A stretch of DNA of 64,000 bases from Synechococcus sp. BL107. Lineage in GTDB: Bacteria > Cyanobacteriota > Cyanobacteriia > PCC-6307 > Cyanobiaceae. Position numbers and translations under genes: made by a program. Of this stretch, positions 42,682 to 51,787 are shown piece after piece. The stretch lies in NCBI RefSeq assembly GCF_000153805.1, contig NZ_DS022298.1, positions 1,554,827 to 1,618,826 on the forward strand. Direction: 5' to 3'. The notes under the pieces are model-generated. The model saw only the letters and a program-made list of their open reading frames with translations. It did no database searches and was not told the DNA's origin. The first letter of the stretch is position 1, and the number at the start of each line of letters is the position of its first letter.

Positions 42682-43603
42682 TGGCATCGGTGAAGTTGCG
42701 GCACGACACCTCCAGGAAAGCGGCCATGTCCTGACGGTCGTCTGCAGAAGTCGCGAACGCGCTGAACAGAGTTTGGAGTGGATTCAGGACCCGAGCCAAA
42801 TCCTGATTGCAGATCTCGCCAACCTGAACGCTGTCAAGAACATGGCTCATCAGCTTGGTCTGGATGGCCAGCAGTTTGATGTTCTTGTTTTGAATGCAGG
42901 TCTTCAATACGCCGGTGTCGATACTCCCCGTTGGAGCCAACAAGGATTTGAACTCACCTGGGCTGTCAATCACCTGGCGCACCAGTGTCTCCTTCAGCTG
43001 GTCTTACCCCTCTTGCAAGACAGTCCATCGCCGCGAGTGGTGATTACAGCGTCCGAGGTGCATAACCCCACGACGGGAGGTGGTCGGGTCGGTCAGCCGG
43101 CCGGTCTTGGCACCCTGGCAGGACTGGATCAAGGAAAAGGTGCATCAATGGTTGATGGCACCAGCCCCTTCAGTGCTGACAAGGCCTACAAAGACAGCAA
43201 ATTATGCAATTTACTGATGGGACTTGAACTCTCCCATCGACAACCACAACTACCCGTTTTGTGCTGGAGTCCTGGCCTCGTTATTCCTCGAAGCAAGGAT
43301 GGTTTTTTCCGCGAGAGTTGGAAAGCAAACCCCTGGGGCCAGGCTGTGTTCGGCTTCATCGCAAGAGATCTCTTTCGGCTTACGGAACAACCAGAACGGG
43401 CTGGGAGTCTTCTTCTTTCCTTAATAAAGGGTGATCACGATGCAACCGGCATGCGCTACATGAGCAATCACGCTGTAGCTCCTGGGAAACACATTTTTGA
43501 ATCGACTGAACCCTCGCCAGAAGCAATGAACATTGATTTAGCCCGCACGCTTTGGCAACTCAGCGAGGACCTGATCAAAACCAGTTTGCAAACCCCAGCC
43601 TGA
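42635..43603 (+). CDS. POR-like short-chain dehydrogenase
   Basis: An SDR of 322 residues from the ATG at 42635 (MTTTKPLRILMTGANSGIGE). It looks like the light-dependent protochlorophyllide reductase branch: TGANSGIG cofactor loop, NAGLQYAGV, the catalytic-type YKDSKLCNLLMG (as YKDSKxCN in POR) and a PG-like SPGLVIPRS. True POR needs the Cys set and the Tyr/Lys of the photoactive pocket; this protein keeps Tyr and Lys but its Cys pattern differs, so the role is uncertain. The start gives a 47-base overlap with the upstream gene. Confidence 0.72.
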   Translation: MTTTKPLRILMTGANSGIGEVAARHLQESGHVLTVVCRSRERAEQSLEWIQDPSQILIADLANLNAVKNMAHQLGLDGQQFDVLVLNAGLQYAGVDTPRWSQQGFELTWAVNHLAHQCLLQLVLPLLQDSPSPRVVITASEVHNPTTGGGRVGQPAGLGTLAGLDQGKGASMVDGTSPFSADKAYKDSKLCNLLMGLELSHRQPQLPVLCWSPGLVIPRSKDGFFRESWKANPWGQAVFGFIARDLFRLTEQPERAGSLLLSLIKGDHDATGMRYMSNHAVAPGKHIFESTEPSPEAMNIDLARTLWQLSEDLIKTSLQTPA

Positions 43604-43616
43604 GGGATCTTGACCC

Positions 43617-44468
43617 TTGTTTATTGGACATCAAGCTGCCCTGGCCGCAGCCATGGCATGGACCGCGGCCAGCGCCCTTTGGCGCTCCTTATCTCAATTC
43701 GGGACGGCCATCGAACTCAACGGCTTGAAGAACGGGCTAGCGCTCCTGTTCTTTCTGCCCTTTTTATTCACCCTTCCTTGGACCGATCAAACCCGCGCCA
43801 TCGTCGTGCTGCTGCTGAGCGGAGTGATTGGGATTGCTGCAGGGGATAGTTTTTATCTCGGCGGATTACGACGGCTGGGTACGCAGCGGGCTCTCACCGT
43901 TGAGGCCATTGGTCCGGTTTTGGCCAGCATGGGAGGCGTGTTGATGATGGGAGACACGGTTCGACCAGCGGCCTGGGCGGGGGCATTTCTGGTGAGTTGT
44001 GCCGTTGTTTTGGTGGCACAGCAATCCAAAGCGTCGTCAGCCACCAACGGCACAGCTTTTGGTCTTCTGCTGTGTGTGCTGGCGGTGATGTGTGGACTAA
44101 GCGGTGCATTTCTGTCGCGGCATGTTCTGATCACGAGCTCGCTCAGCCCAATGCAAACTGCTGCCATTCGCTTGTTGGGGGGATGGCTTGGATTGCTGCC
44201 ACTACTTCGCGGACGTTTACGCCCCAAGCATTTGCCAAAGGGTGTGATGGCAAAGGTTGTCCTTGCCACCCTTTTGGGCACCAACCTCGGCATCGTTCTT
44301 CAGCAAGTTGTTTTTCAAATGCTTCCTGTTGGCCAGGGAATCACCTTGATGAGTACGGCACCGGTGATGGCCCTTTTTCTCCATCGTCTGGAGGGGGAAT
44401 CACTTCAATGGCAGGGGATCGTGGCTGGGCTCTTGGCCGTGTCCGGTGTGGCATTAAGCAGCCTTTGA
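43617..44468 (+). CDS. EamA/DMT family transporter
   Basis: A polytopic membrane protein of 283 residues with the two-fold EamA (drug/metabolite transporter) layout. About ten helices are seen, including IVVLLLSGVIGIAAGDSFYL, AAWAGAFLVSCAVVLVA, FGLLLCVLAVMCGLSGAFLS and IVAGLLAVSGVALSSL. Substrate unknown. The start is a TTG at 43617 (MFIGHQAALAAAMAW). It follows the POR-like gene by 13 bases and overlaps the convergent CobW gene by 64 bases. Confidence 0.82.
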   Translation: MFIGHQAALAAAMAWTAASALWRSLSQFGTAIELNGLKNGLALLFFLPFLFTLPWTDQTRAIVVLLLSGVIGIAAGDSFYLGGLRRLGTQRALTVEAIGPVLASMGGVLMMGDTVRPAAWAGAFLVSCAVVLVAQQSKASSATNGTAFGLLLCVLAVMCGLSGAFLSRHVLITSSLSPMQTAAIRLLGGWLGLLPLLRGRLRPKHLPKGVMAKVVLATLLGTNLGIVLQQVVFQMLPVGQGITLMSTAPVMALFLHRLEGESLQWQGIVAGLLAVSGVALSSL

Positions 44469-45505
44469 AGCTCTGATTCAAGGGCTGAACTCGCCGCATC
44501 ATTCAAAGCAAGAACAACCAAATCAGCGCCAGTGCCCGAGGTTGGACGCCAAGCGTCCCTGGGAGCCGCCTCAAACCAACTGTTCAATCGAGGTCCCACC
44601 ATTTGCAGCTGAAGCGGGAGGGCCTTACCCGCGAGCCAAACGCGACCCTTGAGGCGAATCACCTGGTGTTGACGCACGAGCTCGGGGAGGAGTGACTCAA
44701 GTTCTTTTCGATCCCAATCCCCCTCCATTCGCACGCCTTGGCCGATGACCTCGACATGGCTGTGGTCGTGGTGGTCGTGGTCATGCTCTTGATGATCCCC
44801 GTGGGCATGGGCCCGGGAATGGTGCTCAATGCCCAACACGACGGAGGAATCCAGTACACCATTCGACACCGGTAACAGGCTGGTTCCCGGCCTCACCTTC
44901 GGTGCGATGGCGGCCTGAACAGACGCGAGTTTCTCCGCAGACAAGGTGTCGGCACGACTGATCAGCACCAAATCTGCCGCTTGCAATTGATCCCGAAACA
45001 ACTCATCAATGGCCGTGATGTGATCGAGACTTGGATCCTCGGCCCGTTGTCGTTCCAGCGCCTCTCGATCGGCCACAGGACTCCCTTCAGAGAGGGCTTC
45101 GCCATCCACCAAGGTGACGACACCATTGACGTGAACCCGACTGCGAATCTCGGGCCAATCCAACGCTTGCAGCAGGGGGCGTGGCAAGGCCAAGCCACTT
45201 GTTTCCACCACGATTCCGTCCAATCGATCCGAACGCTCGAGCAGCTTCTCCATGGTGGGAAGAAAGTCGTCCTGCACCGTGCAGCAAAGGCAGCCGTTGT
45301 TGAGTTCAACTAAGCGGTTTTCAACCTCCTCGTCCGGACAGAAACCACAACTCCGAATCAGATCACCATCCAAACCAACGCTGCCGAACTCATTCACCAT
45401 CACCGCCAAGCGCTGGCCGCTATTCGTCAACAGGTGGCGCAGAACAGTGGTTTTACCAGCACCAAGGAACCCTGTGATGACCGTGACAGGAAGTCGATTC
45501 GCCAT
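44405..45505 (-). CDS. CobW/COG0523 family GTP-binding metallochaperone
   Basis: A G3E GTPase of 366 residues from the ATG at 45505 (MANRLPVTVITGFLGAGKTT). Walker A is GFLGAGKTTVLRHLL and the metal-binding CxCC is in NNGCLCCTVQDDFL. A His-rich stretch at about 235-255 (HAHGDHQEHDHDHHDHSHVE) suggests Zn or other divalent metal binding. The C-terminal CobW domain follows. Family members deliver metal to target enzymes, often under zinc shortage. No metal-transporter gene is adjacent, so the target is unknown. It overlaps the transporter gene tail to tail by 64 bases. Confidence 0.88.
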   Translation of the reverse strand: MANRLPVTVITGFLGAGKTTVLRHLLTNSGQRLAVMVNEFGSVGLDGDLIRSCGFCPDEEVENRLVELNNGCLCCTVQDDFLPTMEKLLERSDRLDGIVVETSGLALPRPLLQALDWPEIRSRVHVNGVVTLVDGEALSEGSPVADREALERQRAEDPSLDHITAIDELFRDQLQAADLVLISRADTLSAEKLASVQAAIAPKVRPGTSLLPVSNGVLDSSVVLGIEHHSRAHAHGDHQEHDHDHHDHSHVEVIGQGVRMEGDWDRKELESLLPELVRQHQVIRLKGRVWLAGKALPLQLQMVGPRLNSWFEAAPRDAWRPTSGTGADLVVLALNDAASSALESELQRLLNATPDTAKSPATIPCH

Positions 45506-45515
45506 GACCAATTAC

Positions 45516-46025
45516 TCAAGGACGACACCCGAGACTTTCACGGGTGGAGACACCACTCTGAGGGTTCACACCATCGGCAGAGCTACAAAGAGCCCTTTGC
45601 TGGGGGAGATCGATCACTGCATCGGTGAAATCAGCACCCTCAATCTGTGCATCCGTAAAACGACTTTGCATCAACATTGCGTTGGTTAAAACAGCCCCAC
45701 GAAGATCTGCACCGTCAAATCGACTTGCAAAACCCACCACATCAGAAAGATTGGCATCTCGCAAATCAGCACCTTGCAATTGAGTGGTGTTGATCACAGC
45801 ACCCCGCAAATCAGCACCGCTGAGGTTTACATCGCGAAGGTTGGCCTTGAGGAACTCTTTCTCTTTGAGATCCATGCCATGCATGTCTTCTGTAATCCCC
45901 TGATAAGAGCTGCTGCCGCGCAACTCAGGAGCCGTAATCGCGGCGACAGAATCAGTCCAGAACAGTGTGGTGAAAACAATCAACACAGCCGCCAGAATTG
46001 AGACTGGGCGGAAGAGAGCTTGCAT
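45516..46025 (-). CDS. Exported pentapeptide-repeat protein
   Basis: A 169-residue protein with a signal peptide (LAAVLIVFTTLFWTDSVAA, cleavage near AIT at 30). About nine pentapeptide repeats follow, of the A(D/N)LxX type (EFLKANLRDVNLSGADLRGA, QGADLRDANLSD, FDGADLRGAVLTNAML). These form a right-handed beta helix. A two-Cys tail (ALCSSADG, LGCRP) could make a disulfide. Location: thylakoid lumen or periplasm. Function unknown, as for most cyanobacterial pentapeptide proteins. It lies 10 bases upstream of the CobW gene on the same strand. Confidence 0.85.
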   Translation of the reverse strand: MQALFRPVSILAAVLIVFTTLFWTDSVAAITAPELRGSSSYQGITEDMHGMDLKEKEFLKANLRDVNLSGADLRGAVINTTQLQGADLRDANLSDVVGFASRFDGADLRGAVLTNAMLMQSRFTDAQIEGADFTDAVIDLPQQRALCSSADGVNPQSGVSTRESLGCRP

Positions 46026-46053
46026 CTGGACGGGTAGCTTGATCGCTCACGTT

Positions 46054-46698
46054 ATGGCAGTTCCCAACGGAGCGTCGCTTATGGCCATGAGCCTTCGGGT
46101 GGTGGTGCCCCCGCATCCACTGATCGGTCACTGGCTCACGATGCTGCGGCACCGCGAGACACCGCCAGCGTTGTACGCAACAGCGATGCAAGAGCTGGGT
46201 CGCTGGCTCACCTATGAGGCGCTTCGTGATTGGTTGCCACATCGTCGCGAACCCATTCCCACAGCCCATGGAGACACCGAAGGACTCGTGGTGGAGTCGA
46301 GAGCTCCCCTTCTAGCCATGCCTGTCATGCCTGGGGGTTTGGAGTTATGGCAAGGAGGCCGACAGGTCCTCCCCGAGGCATCCCTTTGCCTAAACGGCGT
46401 TCCTGACAGCATCGAAACCAACGCAGGGTTGGTGATCTTTATCGACCAAATCACCGATGGAACAGCCGTATTGCGGCTGCTGCAAGACCTGCAACAACAA
46501 GGAGTAAGCGGCAATCGCATTCGTTTGATTACGGCGCTCTGTGCCAACCCGGGGTTGAAGATCCTTGGAGAAGCCGTACCGGACCTCACGATTTACACCA
46601 CTTGCATCGATGAGGCGCTCGACGCATACGGACAAGCCGTTCCGGGAATTGGTGACCCTCTGCAAAGGCTCAACCTCAGGTGGAAGGGCCGTGTCTAG
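46054..46698 (+). CDS. Uracil phosphoribosyltransferase-like protein with altered PRPP loop
   Basis: A protein of 214 residues from the ATG at 46054. The frame is open from 45967, but that part overlaps the opposite gene and lacks similarity; ATGs at 46081 and 46087 are alternatives. The N-terminal third follows UPRT (VVPPHPLIGHWLTMLRHRET, LGRWLTYEALRD) and so does the C-terminal YTTCIDEALDAYGQAVPGIGD. The PRPP-binding loop, normally DPMLATGG, reads DQITDGTAV, and the C-terminal uracil-binding tail is also changed. So salvage activity is doubtful; a regulatory role or a different base is possible. Start chosen by similarity. Confidence 0.75.
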   Translation: MAVPNGASLMAMSLRVVVPPHPLIGHWLTMLRHRETPPALYATAMQELGRWLTYEALRDWLPHRREPIPTAHGDTEGLVVESRAPLLAMPVMPGGLELWQGGRQVLPEASLCLNGVPDSIETNAGLVIFIDQITDGTAVLRLLQDLQQQGVSGNRIRLITALCANPGLKILGEAVPDLTIYTTCIDEALDAYGQAVPGIGDPLQRLNLRWKGRV

Positions 46699-46735
46699 AT
46701 TTAAAAAATAATTTTTCAAACCAATTGTTTCGGCC

Positions 46736-47014
46736 ATGGTGCAGAACCACGACAGCGGCTCAGGCACATTTTCAACTTTGGTGACGGGAGCCGTCATTGG
46801 TGCAGCGGGTCTTGCCTGGTGGTTACTCAACGAAGCCGATCGTCGCCGCCGCATCGGAGGACAAAAAGCAATGCTCTACGTCCCCCGTATGCAAGACGGT
46901 TCAGAGGTTTATGAAAGCTCCGACAATGGTCATCTCGAAGAACGGGTAGAAAAACTCAACGCCGAAATTGCCCGCGTTCGCGCTCAACTTGAGGGTCTCG
47001 GGACTAACGACTGA
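46736..47014 (+). CDS. Small membrane-anchored coiled-coil protein (92 aa)
   Basis: A protein with one transmembrane helix (FSTLVTGAVIGAAGLAWWLL, about 12-31) after a short polar start. A basic linker (NEADRRRRIGGQKAM) follows, and then a coiled-coil-like C-terminus (LEERVEKLNAEIARVRAQLE, 67-86). The ATG at 46736 gives MVQNHDSGSG. Function unknown; it could be an assembly or scaffold peptide in the thylakoid or plasma membrane. It lies 37 bases after the UPRT-like gene and 44 bases before ilvD, on the same strand. Confidence 0.7.
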   Translation: MVQNHDSGSGTFSTLVTGAVIGAAGLAWWLLNEADRRRRIGGQKAMLYVPRMQDGSEVYESSDNGHLEERVEKLNAEIARVRAQLEGLGTND

Positions 47015-47058
47015 GTCGTCAGTAGGTTGGCGAGAAAGCTGAAGGCCCAGTTCGCGCC

Positions 47059-48732
47059 ATGCTCAGATCCGACGCCGTTACCAAAGGGATTCAGCGATCC
47101 CCCAACCGCGCCATGCTCCGGGCCGTTGGTTTTGGTGATGCTGATTTCGGCAAACCGATCCTGGGAATCGCCAACGGCTACAGCACGATTACGCCCTGCA
47201 ATATCGGGCTTGATGTTTTAGCGAAACGTGCCGAAGAAGCGGCCCGTCTGGCTGGAGGAATGCCGCAAATGTTTGGCACCATCACGGTGAGTGATGGAAT
47301 CTCGATGGGGACTGAAGGGATGAAATATTCCCTTGTCAGCCGAGAAGTCATCGCCGATGCCATCGAAACGGCCTGTAACGGTCAGAGCATGGATGGAGTC
47401 TTGGCAGTTGGTGGCTGCGACAAAAATATGCCTGGTGCGATGTTGGCCATGGCACGGATGAATATCCCCTCCGTGTTTGTTTATGGGGGAACGATCAAGC
47501 CGGGAAAACTCGGCGGCTGTGATCTCACTGTGGTGAGTGCCTTTGAAGCCGTTGGTCAAATCACCAGCGGCAAAATCGATGAAGAACAACTCACGGCGGT
47601 GGAAAAGAACGCCTGTCCTGGTGCAGGAAGTTGCGGCGGCATGTTTACCGCCAACACGATGAGTGCAGCCATCGAAACGATGGGGTTAAGCCTTCCTTAC
47701 AGCTCCACGATGGCGGCCGAAGACCAGGAAAAAGCGGACAGCGCGGCTCGCTCAGCAGAGGTGTTGGTGGATGCCGTGAAAGCCAACATCCGGCCGCTCG
47801 ATCTGCTCACAAAACAAGCCTTCGAAAACGCCATCAGCGTGATCATGGCGGTCGGCGGTTCCACCAATGCCGTTTTGCATTTGCTGGCGATTGCTCGCAC
47901 AGCTGGGGTTGATTTGAGCATTGACGACTTTGAACGCATTCGGCAACGCGTCCCAGTGATCTGCGATCTCAAACCCAGCGGTCGGTTTGTCACCGTTGAT
48001 CTGCACAACGCTGGAGGAATCCCTCAAGTGATGAAGTTGCTGCTTGATGCCGGATTGCTCCACGGCGATTGCCAAACAGTTGAAGGGAAAAGTCTCAACG
48101 CATTGTTGGCGGATGTGCCATCTGCACCCCCCGCAGACCAAGAGGTGATTCGACCTCTGAGCAATCCGATGTACAGCAAAGGACACCTTGCCATCCTCAA
48201 AGGAAATTTGGCCCTGGAGGGCAGTGTGGCCAAGATCAGCGGCGTCAAAACTCCTGTACTGACGGGTCCAGCTCGGGTTTTTGAAAGTGAGGAAGACTGT
48301 CTGGCCTCCATCCTTGAGAAAAGGATCAATGCGGGAGACGTCGTTGTGATCCGCTACGAAGGTCCGGTCGGTGGACCTGGCATGCGGGAAATGTTGGCGC
48401 CCACCTCAGCCATCGTCGGCCAGGGACTCGGCGACAAAGTGGCATTAATTACCGATGGACGATTTAGCGGTGGTACCTACGGACTCGTGGTGGGTCACGT
48501 CGCTCCAGAAGCCGCTGTTGGTGGAACGATTGGCCTTGTGCAAGAGGGAGACAGCATCACCGTGGATGCCAATCAACTCTTGCTTCAGCTCAATGTTGAC
48601 GACACGGAATTAGCCAAACGACGAGCAGCATGGTCGAAACCAAAACCTCAATACACCACTGGAATTTTGGGTAAATATGCCCGACTCGTTTCCACATCCA
48701 GCAAAGGGGCTGTCACCGATCAACCGGATTAA
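47059..48732 (+). CDS. ilvD: Dihydroxy-acid dehydratase
   Basis: IlvD makes 2-keto acids in branched-chain amino acid synthesis and uses an Fe-S cluster. The 557-residue product shows [20 protein letters not shown] with a cluster Cys, [20 protein letters not shown] with another, [15 protein letters not shown], and near the C-terminus [20 protein letters not shown] and [20 protein letters not shown]. Length and motifs are normal. The ATG at 47059 gives [20 protein letters not shown]; a second ATG at 47113 would be too short. Its stop directly abuts the stop of the convergent minus-strand gene (48733). Confidence 0.96.
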   Translation: MLRSDAVTKGIQRSPNRAMLRAVGFGDADFGKPILGIANGYSTITPCNIGLDVLAKRAEEAARLAGGMPQMFGTITVSDGISMGTEGMKYSLVSREVIADAIETACNGQSMDGVLAVGGCDKNMPGAMLAMARMNIPSVFVYGGTIKPGKLGGCDLTVVSAFEAVGQITSGKIDEEQLTAVEKNACPGAGSCGGMFTANTMSAAIETMGLSLPYSSTMAAEDQEKADSAARSAEVLVDAVKANIRPLDLLTKQAFENAISVIMAVGGSTNAVLHLLAIARTAGVDLSIDDFERIRQRVPVICDLKPSGRFVTVDLHNAGGIPQVMKLLLDAGLLHGDCQTVEGKSLNALLADVPSAPPADQEVIRPLSNPMYSKGHLAILKGNLALEGSVAKISGVKTPVLTGPARVFESEEDCLASILEKRINAGDVVVIRYEGPVGGPGMREMLAPTSAIVGQGLGDKVALITDGRFSGGTYGLVVGHVAPEAAVGGTIGLVQEGDSITVDANQLLLQLNVDDTELAKRRAAWSKPKPQYTTGILGKYARLVSTSSKGAVTDQPD

Positions 48733-49098
48733 TTAGCTGGGTTGCAGAAGGGAATGCAACCGTCGTCCAAGTGCTTCTAAGGGGCCTGCATCCTGGGGCG
48801 CCGACAGCCGTTGACCATTTTCTCCATGCATCCAAACGGGATGACGACCCTGCCAAAGCATCGGCCGTTCCGGCTGGTCCCACCAACTCAGCATCAAATT
48901 GATGTCGTCACCGCTGCGATAGATCTCCAGCTCTAAGTCGCGTTCAGGGCAGCGCTCTCCCTGGGGATCTCGACACTCGATCCGCACATTCAGCTCATCC
49001 AAAACAGCAGGAGCGGAGGGGTCGATGGGCACAACCGCATGGATCCAAGGTTTCAGACACACATCTGCCGACTTGGCAATCAGCTTCAAAAGATCCAT
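48733..49098 (-). CDS. Conserved hypothetical protein (121 aa)
   Basis: A 121-residue soluble protein with a beta-rich middle: LDELNVRIECRDPQGERCPE, LELEIYRSGDDINLMLSWWD and RHPVWMHGENGQRL. Two Trp-rich strands and an amphipathic helix at the end (GPLEALGRRLHSLLQ) look like a small globular domain. I do not know the family beyond picocyanobacterial conserved hypothetical. It starts 4 bases after the CIA30 gene stop, so it is probably read as the last gene of the glpX-hemA-glgC-gnd-pgl group. Confidence 0.65.
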   Translation of the reverse strand: MDLLKLIAKSADVCLKPWIHAVVPIDPSAPAVLDELNVRIECRDPQGERCPERDLELEIYRSGDDINLMLSWWDQPERPMLWQGRHPVWMHGENGQRLSAPQDAGPLEALGRRLHSLLQPS

Positions 49099-49102
49099 GG
49101 CG

Positions 49103-49663
49103 TTATGGCAGCGCTCGTATCGATCGAATTAACAGTCGAATCTCCCCTGGCCTGAAACCAGGATTGAGGGCACCAGCATCTCCAAACTTTGAGTGGAGCA
49201 CCTGTATTCGGGTAATTCCACTGGTGTCGAACTTCAGAGGAAGTCCCACAGGTTTCGCACGAATGGTGGGGCGTAGATCCGAAAATGGGATGGTGAGGCG
49301 TGTTGTTCCTTCAGCTTGGGTTGGAACGTCAATCACCCAACGCACTCCACCCGGAATTAATTCGGTGAGACCCATGGCTCCATCTCTGCAGCCAAGTGCG
49401 ATTTTGAGAGTGCGACCTTCACCATCCAGATCGATCTGAAGGGCAGAGAACGGTGAGAGATTGAGGGGAGGCTGCAAGCGCGGTGATCGACAACTAACGA
49501 ATCCACCCCCCGCTGCGACGAGCTGGCCCTCAAGCAGAAGACCATCCGCAGTCGTTCGACAGCCTGCCCGGGAATTTCCTCCCATGATGGTGTCGTTCAA
49601 ACTTGCCCATTCAGCGAAATCGCTGCCTTGGAATAGAACGTGTTCAGAGGCCGGCGGTTGCAT
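49103..49663 (-). CDS. CIA30 family protein
   Basis: A 186-residue protein of the CIA30 (complex I intermediate-associated) family, a beta-sandwich/galactose-binding-like domain found in mitochondrial assembly factor NDUFAF1 and in many cyanobacteria. Marks: ASLNDTIMGGNSRAGCRTTA, GGGFVSCRSPRLQPPLNLSP, GVRWVIDVPTQAEGTTRLTI and ITRIQVLHSKFGDAGALNPG. From the ATG at 49663 (MQPPASEHVLFQGSDF) it overlaps pgl by 20 bases. A part in NDH-1 or other complex assembly is possible but unproven. Confidence 0.8.
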   Translation of the reverse strand: MQPPASEHVLFQGSDFAEWASLNDTIMGGNSRAGCRTTADGLLLEGQLVAAGGGFVSCRSPRLQPPLNLSPFSALQIDLDGEGRTLKIALGCRDGAMGLTELIPGGVRWVIDVPTQAEGTTRLTIPFSDLRPTIRAKPVGLPLKFDTSGITRIQVLHSKFGDAGALNPGFRPGEIRLLIRSIRALP

Positions 49664-50357
49664 CCTGATCCGCAATGATCAGCACATCACTAGCAGGTTG
49701 AACCAGTCGAGCGGGAGTGCGCTCTGAAGATTCCGTTGGATCCATGAGTCGTCGAAGCGCTTCTTGTTTGTTGGCACCACTCACAAGAAAGATCACTTGG
49801 CGGGCGGCGCTGAGCACTGGTGCGGTCAGGGTGATGCGATCCAGGCCTTTTCCCCGACCAACGGTTGCCCATTGGTCGGTCACCCCGGGGGCGTCCGTAC
49901 CTGGAAAAAGCGAAGCGGTGTGACCATCATCGCCAAGACCCAACAACATCACATCAAAAATGGGCGGGTTGGCCGCACACAGTCGTGACACCAAGTCGGC
50001 CATGGCCACTGCACTTGCCTCAGCATTCTTGAGCTCCACGGTGGGAACAGGATGAAAGGCCGCTACGGATGCCGGGCCCTCAGCCAGCAACGTTTGTCGA
50101 AGCATGCGGGCGTTACTGGAGTCATCGTCGGCTGAAACCCAACGTTCATCTCCAAGAACAACATCAACCCTGTCCCAAGGCAGATGTTCTTGTCCGAGCA
50201 AGGCATACGCCTTGCTCGGGGTTGATCCACCAGATAGAGCAATCTGACAACGATCCCGTTGATCGAGGGTGAGAGCAATCTGAGCAGCAATGGTCTGAGA
50301 GGCCTGGCGAGCAAGGTCCTCAGAATCACTGGCTTGAACAATGCGGTAGTTCGTCAT
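49644..50357 (-). CDS. pgl: 6-phosphogluconolactonase
   Basis: Pgl hydrolyses 6-phosphogluconolactone in the oxidative pentose phosphate pathway. The 237-residue product shows QIALSGGSTPSKAYALLGQE (phosphate-binding), VVLGDERWVSADDDSSNARM and VMLLGLGDDGHTASLFPGTD with the conserved Asp-Gly-His. The end LILSGANK-type segment appears as VIFLVSGANKQEALRRLMD. It starts 11 bases after the gnd stop on the same strand, so the two consecutive oxidative pathway enzymes are co-transcribed. Confidence 0.94.
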   Translation of the reverse strand: MTNYRIVQASDSEDLARQASQTIAAQIALTLDQRDRCQIALSGGSTPSKAYALLGQEHLPWDRVDVVLGDERWVSADDDSSNARMLRQTLLAEGPASVAAFHPVPTVELKNAEASAVAMADLVSRLCAANPPIFDVMLLGLGDDGHTASLFPGTDAPGVTDQWATVGRGKGLDRITLTAPVLSAARQVIFLVSGANKQEALRRLMDPTESSERTPARLVQPASDVLIIADQDATAGL

Positions 50358-50368
50358 TGATCAACCGC

Positions 50369-51787
50369 TCAATCCAGCCACTCGGTGTGGAAGCTGCCCT
50401 CTTCATCAACCCTCTTGTAGGTATGGGAGCCGAAACAGTCGCGCATGGCCTGCACAAGGTTTTGGGGCAACCGGCCTGTGCGATAGCTGTTGATGTAGTC
50501 GAGAGTGCTGCTGAAACAAGGCACAGGAATACCAGCTTCAGCTGCACCGGCTACAACCTGCGCCAATCCGGGCAAACGACGGTTGACTTGATCCGCAAAC
50601 CAAGGATCCACCATCAAATTCTCAAGCTGAGGATCGGCCTTAAAGGCGTCTTGAATGCGCTTCAACAGACGCGACCGAATGATGCAACCACCTTTCCAAA
50701 TCTGAGCAATGGACGGCATATCCAACCCGTAATCAAGGTCGTTGGAGGCAATACGCAGAAGCTCCATACCCTGGGCGTAACTAGCCACACAACTCAAAAC
50801 AACGGCATCCATGAGTGGAGACATTCCATCGGCAGGCTGACCAAGGTCAAAATCTTTGACCGACGGACCCTTCAACACCTCCTCTGCCTTGACGCGTTGG
50901 GGCTTCATTGAACTCATCACCCGACCATTCAAGGAGGCATAAATCGTGGGTACAGAAGCACCCATTTGCAATGCAGTCACCACAGTCCAAAGACCTGTGC
51001 CCTTTTGTCCGGCCTGATCCATGATCTTTTCAACCAAGTCGCCGCCATCTTTGGGATCTTTAGTCCTCAAACAAACCTCAGTGATTTCAACCAAATACGA
51101 CGCCAGCTCTTCTGTGGAATTCCATTGGCCAAGAACATCCGCCATTTGATCTCCGTCCATTCCTTTGACCCGCTTCATTAGGTCGTAGGCCTCGGCCAGG
51201 ATCTGCTCAATGCCGTATTCAATCCCGTTGTGAACGGTTTTCACCAAGTGCCCTGAACCGCCGGGTCCGATGTATGTAACGCAGGGCCCATCTTCAACCT
51301 GGGCAGCCATTTTGGTCACGAGGCTCTCGATCGCGTCGTAGGACGCCTTGGTTCCACCAGGCATCATGCTGGGCCCTTCTAGAGCACCCTTGGCACCACC
51401 GGAAACCCCCATTCCAATGAAGCCAAAACTCTTGCTTTCCAGCTGCTTTACTCGGCGTTCAGTGTCTTGATAATCAGAGTTGCCTCCATCAATTAAAAGA
51501 TCACCCTCATCCAATAAAGGAGAAAGCTGGTCAACAACGGCATCCACAGCAGGACCCGCCTTCACCATCATCAAAATTCGACGTGGACGTTCAAGTTTTT
51601 CAACAAAATCTTGAAGATCAGTCGCGCCTTGAATGTTCTTACCGGCGCCTTGCCCCTTTAAAAAATCCTCGGTTTTGGAATACGTACGGTTGTACACAAC
51701 GCTTGAAAAACCATTGCGCTCGGCATTCAGGACGAGGTTCTCGCCCATAACACCGAGTCCAATTAAACCGAAGTGGGATTTGGTCAT
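50369..51787 (-). CDS. gnd: 6-phosphogluconate dehydrogenase, decarboxylating
   Basis: Gnd oxidises 6-phosphogluconate to ribulose 5-phosphate with NADP. From the ATG at 51787 (MTKSHFGLIGLGVMGENLVL) it is 472 residues, the normal length; the frame begins at 51826 without similarity. Marks: NADP loop GLIGLGVMGEN, VYNRT, GMGVSGGAKGALEGPSMMPGG (substrate), VKTVHNGIEYGIEQILAE with the catalytic Lys and Glu, and the C-terminal FSSTLDYINSYR. Order with pgl, glgC, hemA and glpX is on one strand. Confidence 0.96.
   Translation of the reverse strand: MTKSHFGLIGLGVMGENLVLNAERNGFSSVVYNRTYSKTEDFLKGQGAGKNIQGATDLQDFVEKLERPRRILMMVKAGPAVDAVVDQLSPLLDEGDLLIDGGNSDYQDTERRVKQLESKSFGFIGMGVSGGAKGALEGPSMMPGGTKASYDAIESLVTKMAAQVEDGPCVTYIGPGGSGHLVKTVHNGIEYGIEQILAEAYDLMKRVKGMDGDQMADVLGQWNSTEELASYLVEITEVCLRTKDPKDGGDLVEKIMDQAGQKGTGLWTVVTALQMGASVPTIYASLNGRVMSSMKPQRVKAEEVLKGPSVKDFDLGQPADGMSPLMDAVVLSCVASYAQGMELLRIASNDLDYGLDMPSIAQIWKGGCIIRSRLLKRIQDAFKADPQLENLMVDPWFADQVNRRLPGLAQVVAGAAEAGIPVPCFSSTLDYINSYRTGRLPQNLVQAMRDCFGSHTYKRVDEEGSFHTEWLD

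Noticed and set aside
45252-45689. 145-codon plus-strand frame opposite the CobW gene and the pentapeptide gene
   Set aside because: It is antisense to two clearly recognised genes; the frame is open because of their codon composition.
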